Of a stretch of 9,898 nucleotides of DNA, positions 5,685-9,898 are shown piece after piece. The stretch is taken from assembly GCA_900770845.1 (NCBI GenBank), contig CAAGLS010000216.1, positions 1 to 9,898 of the forward strand, in the 5' to 3' direction. The notes below the pieces were generated by a model. That model did not search any database and had not been told where the DNA came from. It was given only the letters and a program-made list of their open reading frames with translations. The DNA is from an uncultured Prevotella sp. GTDB lineage: Bacteria; Bacteroidota; Bacteroidia; Bacteroidales; Bacteroidaceae. A program made the position numbers and the translations under genes. Each line of letters opens with the position of its first letter. Position 1 is the first letter of the stretch.

Positions 5685-7788
5685 CGCGTGGCTCCTCGCC
5701 CTGCTCCTGCCACTGCAGGCAAAGGCGTGCATAGCCGAGGCCCCCACGCACAACGCCTACCTGTTCAGCGTCTACGACCAGGCTCTGATGGCGAACAATC
5801 CCTTTGTGGACAGGGTCAACGACTACTGGCGCAGCTACGTGGGCAGCAACAATGAATACTTCGACTGCCTCAACGACAGCTCGCTCATCCTCAGCACCGC
5901 CCGCCAAAAGGGCGACCGCGAGGCCACGGCCTATCTGAAGCTGCTCTACGCCTACGTGGAGGCCAGCGCCGACCTCAACGGCTGGGACTACCCCACCAAG
6001 GAGGAGGTGGCCCATTATAATAAGGTGGTGACCGACATGCTCGCCGCCGCGCGCGCCTACAGGGGCAAACGCTTCAGGGCGCAGTACCTGCTGATGCAGA
6101 TGCGCGCCCTCTTCGCCCAGAAGAACTACAAGGCCTCGGCCGACGTGTGGGCAAGGGAGGGCGCAAGGCTGCCCGCAAGCGTGTTCCGCGACCTGATGCA
6201 GAACCTCTATGCCGGCTGTCTGCTCCGCACCGGCGGCAAGCGGCAGGCCGTGGAGATCTATGCCCGCCAGCAGGACTTCGCCAGCCTGAAATACTGCGTG
6301 CGCAAGTATCGCAACTTGGCGGGCATCAAGAGCATCTATGCCCAAAACCCCAACTCGGCCACGCTCGTCTATCTGGTGCAGGACTTCGTCAACAACACGC
6401 AGGAGACCTTCGACCTCTTTGAGGCCAACCGCCTCCCCTTCGGCTATGTGGACAACAGCGACTCGACGAAGACCAGTTGGCTTGAGCAGATCGACCGCAA
6501 GGCCATCTACCGCCAGGAGGCCCTCGACTTCGTGGCCTTTGCGCGCCAAGTCATCAGCGAGGGCAAGACGCAGGTGCCCTGCCTGTGGCAGACCGCCATC
6601 GGCTGCATCCACCATGTGCTCGGCGACACCAAGGCCGCCGACGGGGAACTCCGCGCCGCGCTCGCCATGGCCGGCACCGACCGCATGAAGGCCAACGCAA
6701 GGGCCATCCATGCCGTCAACTCCGTGAGCGTGAACAGGCTCGACAACGACTACCTCAACTGGATCGCGCAGGAGATGGAATGGATGCAAGGCCAGGGCAA
6801 GATGGAACGGGACGGCCGATACAACCACTACGACGACGTGGTGGACCGCTTGGTGTTCAACAACCTCGTGCCGGCACTGCGCAAGGCCGGGATGGACGAC
6901 CTTGCCTTGGGCCTCATCGCCTCGCAGCAGACCAGCCTGTGGTATGTCGGCGAGTATTTCGACGCCCTGCAGCAGCTCTCCGCCGACCAGCTCATCGCCT
7001 ACCGCAAGTGGGCCAAGACGCGGCCTGACAATGCCCTTGAGGCCTACGCCCGGCAGCATGCACCAAAGGACGACAATTACTACAACGACCTCATCGGCAC
7101 CCGCCTCTTAGCCTGCGCACGGTGGGAAGAGGCCATACCCTATCTGGAGAAGGTGGGCCGCGACTTCCTTGCCAACCAAGGCATCGCACCCTACGCCAAG
7201 AAGATGGACTTCAACGTGGACCGCTGGATAACCGACCAGAAGATTGACTGGGACGAGATGAACTCCGACGTGACGCTCACCACCAACAAGAAGACAGACT
7301 TCTGCAAGGAGATGATGCAGGAGGAGGCGAAATACCGCCTCATGCGCGAGGGACTGGACAAGCGCCTGCAGGCCTACAAGCTCGCCTCGCTCTACTACCA
7401 GGCCAGCTATGAGGGCGACTGCTGGTGGCTCACGCAATATGGTGTCAGCTCTACGCAGGACAGCGCGCTCGCGGGAACGAAGGACTTCGTGGCGGAGGCC
7501 ATCAGCCTGCTCAATGCCGCCAAGGCTCCCAAATGGAACAAGAAGGAGGAGCAGCGGTCGTTCGACCTGCAGCAGAAGTCGCTCTATGCCCTGGCCTTCA
7601 TCCACCGCGACCCGATGGTGACGTGGAGCTACGACTCCGACTACAATGCCGTGGCCAACTACCAGCCCCAGTCGCGCCAGTATCAGGCCATGCTTGCCCT
7701 GCGCGGCTTTGCCAACCGCTATCCCCAGCGCGTGGCCGCCTACATCAGCCGCTGCGACGTGCTGAAGAAGTTCCAAAGCCGGCTATAG
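5659..7788 (+). CDS. Exported alpha-helical repeat (TPR-like) protein of unknown function
   Basis: The 709-residue protein starts MRRFFPLVSAWLLALLLPLQAKA, a signal peptide probably cut by signal peptidase I before Cys24. The residues before Cys24 (AKA) do not form a good lipobox, so lipidation is doubtful. The mature protein is almost all helical: helix pairs rich in Ala, Leu and Tyr recur (for example AQYLLMQMRALFAQKNYKAS, LYAGCLLRTGGKRQAVEIYA, LLACARWEEAIPYLEKVG), as in TPR-like superhelices. The clearest TPR-like pair lies near residues 480-500. I recognise no catalytic motif. The N-terminus (CIAEAPTHNAYLFSVY) resembles a conserved Bacteroidales family of unknown role, from memory. Its ATG lies inside the preceding lipoprotein gene (26-nt overlap), implying a coupled pair that may form one envelope complex. 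Codon use matches its neighbours. Existence is certain; function is unknown. Confidence 0.82.
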   Translation: MRRFFPLVSAWLLALLLPLQAKACIAEAPTHNAYLFSVYDQALMANNPFVDRVNDYWRSYVGSNNEYFDCLNDSSLILSTARQKGDREATAYLKLLYAYVEASADLNGWDYPTKEEVAHYNKVVTDMLAAARAYRGKRFRAQYLLMQMRALFAQKNYKASADVWAREGARLPASVFRDLMQNLYAGCLLRTGGKRQAVEIYARQQDFASLKYCVRKYRNLAGIKSIYAQNPNSATLVYLVQDFVNNTQETFDLFEANRLPFGYVDNSDSTKTSWLEQIDRKAIYRQEALDFVAFARQVISEGKTQVPCLWQTAIGCIHHVLGDTKAADGELRAALAMAGTDRMKANARAIHAVNSVSVNRLDNDYLNWIAQEMEWMQGQGKMERDGRYNHYDDVVDRLVFNNLVPALRKAGMDDLALGLIASQQTSLWYVGEYFDALQQLSADQLIAYRKWAKTRPDNALEAYARQHAPKDDNYYNDLIGTRLLACARWEEAIPYLEKVGRDFLANQGIAPYAKKMDFNVDRWITDQKIDWDEMNSDVTLTTNKKTDFCKEMMQEEAKYRLMREGLDKRLQAYKLASLYYQASYEGDCWWLTQYGVSSTQDSALAGTKDFVAEAISLLNAAKAPKWNKKEEQRSFDLQQKSLYALAFIHRDPMVTWSYDSDYNAVANYQPQSRQYQAMLALRGFANRYPQRVAAYISRCDVLKKFQSRL

Positions 7789-7815
7789 TGGTCTCCGCAT
7801 GGTCTGGAAACAGCA

Positions 7816-7879
7816 GGCAGAGGCATCTGCCGATACAAGCAATGGCGGGTTCCAACAAAATGTTTGGAACCCGCCATTG
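7816..7879. terminator. Double hairpin between convergent genes, likely bidirectional terminator
   Basis: A small hairpin (GGCAGA, GGCA, TCTGCC; 7816-7831) is followed by a strong one whose arms 7840-7855 and 7864-7879 are perfectly complementary over 16 bp around an 8-nt loop. It lies in the 140-bp gap between the plus-strand gene ending at 7788 and the minus-strand gene ending at 7929. Location and strength suit a terminator for both, although no U-tract follows on either side. Confidence 0.6.
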
Positions 7880-8372
7880 TCAAAATACAAGGGGACGTGG
7901 CTTGTGGGCACATGACTCACACCGCGTGCTATCTCAGCAGAAAACCCATGTACAAGGGTAGGGTGAGCAAGCCGTCCTTGAGTCCCACATTGTAGTTGCC
8001 AAGCTTGATGGCGTGGCACACATGATATTTTTCGGGATGTGACAGGATGGTGCGCGTGCTCTTGGTGTTGCCGTCTTTGGCCTTCACCTCAAGAAGCACA
8101 CACTCTCCATTGTATCTGATGACAAAATCCACTTCCAACCCACTGTCCTTTCGGAAATAATAGAGCTTCCGCCCCATCTTATGCAGCATGTCGGCCATCA
8201 AGTTCTCGAAGATGGCAACCTTGTAGCCATAGAGGTTGCCTTGAAGAATGTCGGCCTGGGTGCCGTCTTCAAGCATTGAGACGAAGAGTCCTGTGTCTGC
8301 CATATAAACCTTGAAAGTAGATTCGTCGGCATTGCCGTCAAGGGGGAGTTCGGTGATGTGCAGATTGTAGCA

Positions 8373-8389
8373 CCGGCAGATGATGCCGG
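8373..8389. repeat. Inverted repeat at the chimera junction
   Basis: CCGGCA (8373-8378) and TGCCGG (8384-8389) pair around GATGA, two bases from the point where DUF1016 similarity gives way to DUF4143 similarity. It is the innermost of three palindromes grouped within about 120 bp. Confidence 0.6.
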
Positions 8390-8403
8390 CATCCTCTATC
8401 GGA

Positions 8404-8430
8404 AATTCGGCAGTTGTCATCTGCCGAATT
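8404..8430. repeat. Palindrome inside the DUF1016_N-like coding region
   Basis: AATTCGGCAG (8404-8413) and CTGCCGAATT (8421-8430) are perfect 10-bp arms with a 7-nt spacer. On the coding (minus) strand the block encodes IRQMTTAEF, a near copy of the peptide encoded by the palindrome at 8459-8489. Confidence 0.75.
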
Positions 8431-8458
8431 GTATATACATCTAATATTGAGGAACTTA

Positions 8459-8489
8459 TTAAATCGTCAGTTGTCAACTGACGATTTAA
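8459..8489. repeat. 31-bp perfect palindrome inside the DUF1016_N-like coding region
   Basis: Arms of 15 bp (8459-8473, TTAAATCGTCAGTTG, and 8475-8489) are fully complementary around the single base at 8474. On the coding strand it encodes LNRQLTTDDLI. Such a structure can extrude as a cruciform or block replication, and is a plausible deletion hotspot. Confidence 0.85.
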
Positions 8490-8795
8490 CATAGGGTTCC
8501 ACTGCTCATAGAAGATTCTCATATTCTTGATGTTTGTCGTAGAGAATCCTCTCAGCCCCGGCAGCTCCTGTTGTAGTCCTTTGGCGATGGTCTCAATGGC
8601 GTTGCTGCCCCAATATCCGTCACGACTATGGGTGGAGACGTAGCCACCGACGGAGTAGTAGAGCTTCAGCAGCTCTTTGTTGGCCTGCTTGGCGGCAGCG
8701 TAGCGGCTCTTGAGTATGGCGCTCTTGATGTCCTTGACTGCTTGCAGATATTCTTGTGAGATATGAGAGATTTACATGTTAATCCGATTTGCGTA

Positions 8796-8827
8796 CAAAG
8801 ATAACAACTTCCTCCCAACTTTGCAAT
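8796..8827 (-). promoter_or_regulatory. Bacteroidota-type promoter of the chimeric gene
   Basis: On the minus strand, ATTG (8824-8827), 20 nt, then TATCTTTG (8796-8803), the same -7 box as that of pyrE. Transcription would begin near 8790, about a dozen bases before the ATG at 8777. The intact promoter shows that the start region is the original 5' end of the DUF1016-type gene. Confidence 0.68.
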
Positions 8828-9307
8828 GAAACAATCTGGAAAAAACCGAAGCAACCTTAATTCATTCTTTAGATAGATTTTTATCAATATTGTAGGGTGT
8901 TCAATATGATGTACCCCATATATCGGCACAGCGGGTATTTTCAGTGGGTCCTTGGTATATTTTTATGGGAGGGGGAAAGAAAATAGTCATGCCCCGGCTT
9001 ACTCTCCTAACGGGGCAAAGCCTGTCCATGACAATTTTCCATTACCATCTGGGGGATTGGCGGTCACGCATTGGCAAAGCCACGACAATGTTTTTCTCCA
9101 CGCGTTGTATTCAAGAACTCATTCAAAAATGGGTACAAGAAATTGAACACCCTATCAATCTTGTCATCCAGGGTTCTTGTATCCCAGTGCCCAACCGCAC
9201 ACCTCTCCGCATAGAAATTGGCGAGCAAGAGAATCTTCAACACCAATTAGTGAACGAAGATGTGCCCATGTCAATTGCGTAATTTTGTCACTCTACACTC
9301 CACATCA
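8828..9307. other. Gene-free stretch with MITE-like inverted repeats
   Basis: About 480 bp of lower GC than the neighbouring genes. Short open frames exist on both strands (8944-9282 plus; 9064-9246 minus) but show no recognisable domain, promoter or convincing composition. The only structures I see are the inverted repeats at 8893 and 9154 and a GCCCCG/CGGGGC pair at about 8990-9016. It may be decayed sequence. Confidence 0.5.
8893..9154. repeat. Inverted repeats bounding a ~260-bp non-coding segment (MITE candidate)
   Basis: TAGGGTGTTCAAT (8893-8905) has an exact reverse complement at 9142-9154. Reading inward, both are followed after four mostly different bases by TGTACCC, giving 21 of 24 matches. 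The arrangement is that of terminal inverted repeats of a small non-autonomous element, but no target-site duplication is evident and no transposase is encoded. Confidence 0.5.
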
Positions 9308-9898
9308 TCATACTTCCTCCATCCTCACCAGGTCGTAGCCCTTGATTTGCACGACGATGCTGTGCAGTGCAGTGCCGTGGAGCATCGACTGGAGCTTCCT
9401 GTCGGCGGCGTAGGTTTTGACCTGCTCCACGGCCTCAGCCCATTGCCTCCCGGCCTCGGCCTCCGTGGCGTCCGCCTTGAGGTATTTCAGTTCAAGGATG
9501 TAGCTGTGTTTGACCATCGGGTAGACCGTGTAGTTGGGCAGGAGGAAGAAGTCGCAGTAGCCGTGGGAGAACTCCATCTCGGGCGCGATGAGATAATAGG
9601 GGTCGAGGCTGAGGTAGGCGTTCATGAAGCCCTGCAGGTTGCGCTCGCCCTCGATGAGCTGGCGCACGGCGGTGGTGTCGTGGTAGGCCTTGAGGATGTA
9701 GTCCATCATCGGATGCCACGAGCCCTCCACGGCGGCCAGGTAGAACGGCACATTGAGCTGTGAGAGTGCCGTTGGGCGTATCTGCTGGAAGGCCTGCATG
9801 AGGTAGTTGTAGTATTGTATGCGCACGTTGTTGTTCGGGATGCCGAGCTTCAGGGCCGCGCCGAGCGTGCCGCGGATGGTGAGCATGCCATAATAGAA
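9308..9898 (-). CDS. AAA-ATPase_like / PDDEXK_9 protein, C-terminal part
   Basis: The minus-strand frame is open from the right edge, ends with TGA at 9308-9310, and shows 196 residues; the N-terminus lies outside. The visible part begins FYYGMLTIRG...LKLGIPNNNVR, the typical link after the ATPase region, and continues into a PD-(D/E)XK nuclease domain: GYCDFFLLPN (Asp 116 counted from the edge) and YILELKYLK (E136, K138), the D...E-x-K catalytic pattern. It ends LHSIVVQIKGYDLVRMEEV. This is the C-terminus of the large AAA-ATPase_like (PF09820) plus PDDEXK_9 (PF08011) family, about 500-600 aa long and present in many copies in Bacteroidales genomes; its role is unknown, though mobile or defence functions have been suggested. 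The part seen looks intact. Confidence 0.88.
   Translation of the reverse strand, partial: FYYGMLTIRGTLGAALKLGIPNNNVRIQYYNYLMQAFQQIRPTALSQLNVPFYLAAVEGSWHPMMDYILKAYHDTTAVRQLIEGERNLQGFMNAYLSLDPYYLIAPEMEFSHGYCDFFLLPNYTVYPMVKHSYILELKYLKADATEAEAGRQWAEAVEQVKTYAADRKLQSMLHGTALHSIVVQIKGYDLVRMEEV

Larger units (their letters stand above)
7929..8777 (-). pseudogene. Chimeric DUF1016_N-DUF4143 PD-(D/E)XK gene with blocked start
   Basis: From 8771 down to 7929 one frame is open for 280 codons. Codons at 8771-8397 read as the N-terminal domain of YhcG/DUF1016 nucleases: ISHISQEYLQAVKDIK, then LLKLYYSVGGYVS, YWGSNAIETIAKGLQQELPG, GFSTTNIKNMRIFYEQW and IRQMTTAEFPIED. The sequence then switches, at about 8390-8397, to the C-terminal half of AAA/DUF4143 ATPases: AGIICRCYNLHITELPLDGN, FKVYMADTGLF, AIFENLMADML, and the nuclease motif LEVDFVIRY...VLLEVKAK (D at 8127-8129, E-x-K at 8082-8090). 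The DUF1016 nuclease half and the ATPase's P-loop half are both missing. The ATG at 8775-8777, placed correctly after a good promoter, is directly followed by TAA. No ATG, GTG or TTG occurs in frame until 8520-8522, so at best a 197-residue product (8522-7929) is made. I call it a pseudogene; expression of the short form stays possible. Confidence 0.75.

Noticed and set aside
5644..7059. 471-codon open frame on the minus strand
   Set aside because: Antisense shadow of the 709-residue gene. It is Val/His/Gly-rich, as expected when GC-rich codons are read on the other strand, and has no domain.
9064..9246. 60-codon minus-strand frame containing LDDKIDRVFNFLYPFLNEF
   Set aside because: It looks somewhat protein-like but crosses one of the inverted repeats and has no start signal or domain. 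It could be a gene remnant; not supportable.
8944..9282. 112-codon plus-strand frame starting MGPWYIF
   Set aside because: No promoter, no recognised family, and other frames are also open there. The evidence is too thin to call a gene.

Overview
The window looks like chromosomal DNA of a Bacteroidales bacterium, most likely of the Prevotella/Segatella group. The support is threefold. Three promoters fit the Bacteroidota pattern (an upstream TTG-type box, 19-20 nt, then TAnnTTTG). The leaders are short and A-rich, and mostly lack Shine-Dalgarno sequences. The protein families (Rpn/PDDEXK_2 nuclease, DUF4143 and DUF1016 proteins, AAA-ATPase_like/PDDEXK_9 protein, short LAAC lipoproteins, a PAP2 phosphatase with a C-terminal beta-barrel) are typical of that group. 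No genome comparison could be run.

Layout. Positions 1-325 (minus) hold the N-terminal 108 residues of an Rpn-type PD-(D/E)XK nuclease with its own promoter. A 48-bp palindrome separates it from a 436-residue PAP2 phosphatase/outer-membrane-barrel protein (minus, 524-1834). Positions 1835-2650 are gene-free and repeat-rich: two 113-bp direct repeats 198 bp apart, inverted copies of GC-rich elements, and a 22-bp tandem array just upstream of the pyrE promoter. The plus strand then carries pyrE (2692-3330), an SRPBCC-fold protein (3433-3858) and a four-cysteine lipoprotein (3902-4459), probably one transcription unit. A second repeat cluster (4474-4710), with a G-quadruplex motif, precedes a lipoprotein (4755-5684). 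That gene overlaps by 26 nt a large exported helical-repeat protein (5659-7788). Two hairpins close this unit. On the minus strand follow a chimeric DUF1016_N-DUF4143 gene (7929-8777) whose ATG is immediately followed by TAA, a roughly 500-bp stretch with MITE-like inverted repeats and no convincing gene, and the C-terminal part of an AAA-ATPase_like/PDDEXK_9 protein (9308 to the right edge).

Function. pyrE supplies UMP biosynthesis. The other plus-strand genes are mostly envelope proteins of unknown role. The flanks are accessory-like: three PD-(D/E)XK-type genes, dense palindromes and repeats. The most notable object is the DUF1016_N-DUF4143 chimera, in which the helical front half of one nuclease family is joined in frame to the nuclease half of another, beside a cluster of palindromes. 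It is probably a recombination product and may no longer be expressed at full length. I see no tRNA, rRNA, CRISPR array or complete insertion sequence.
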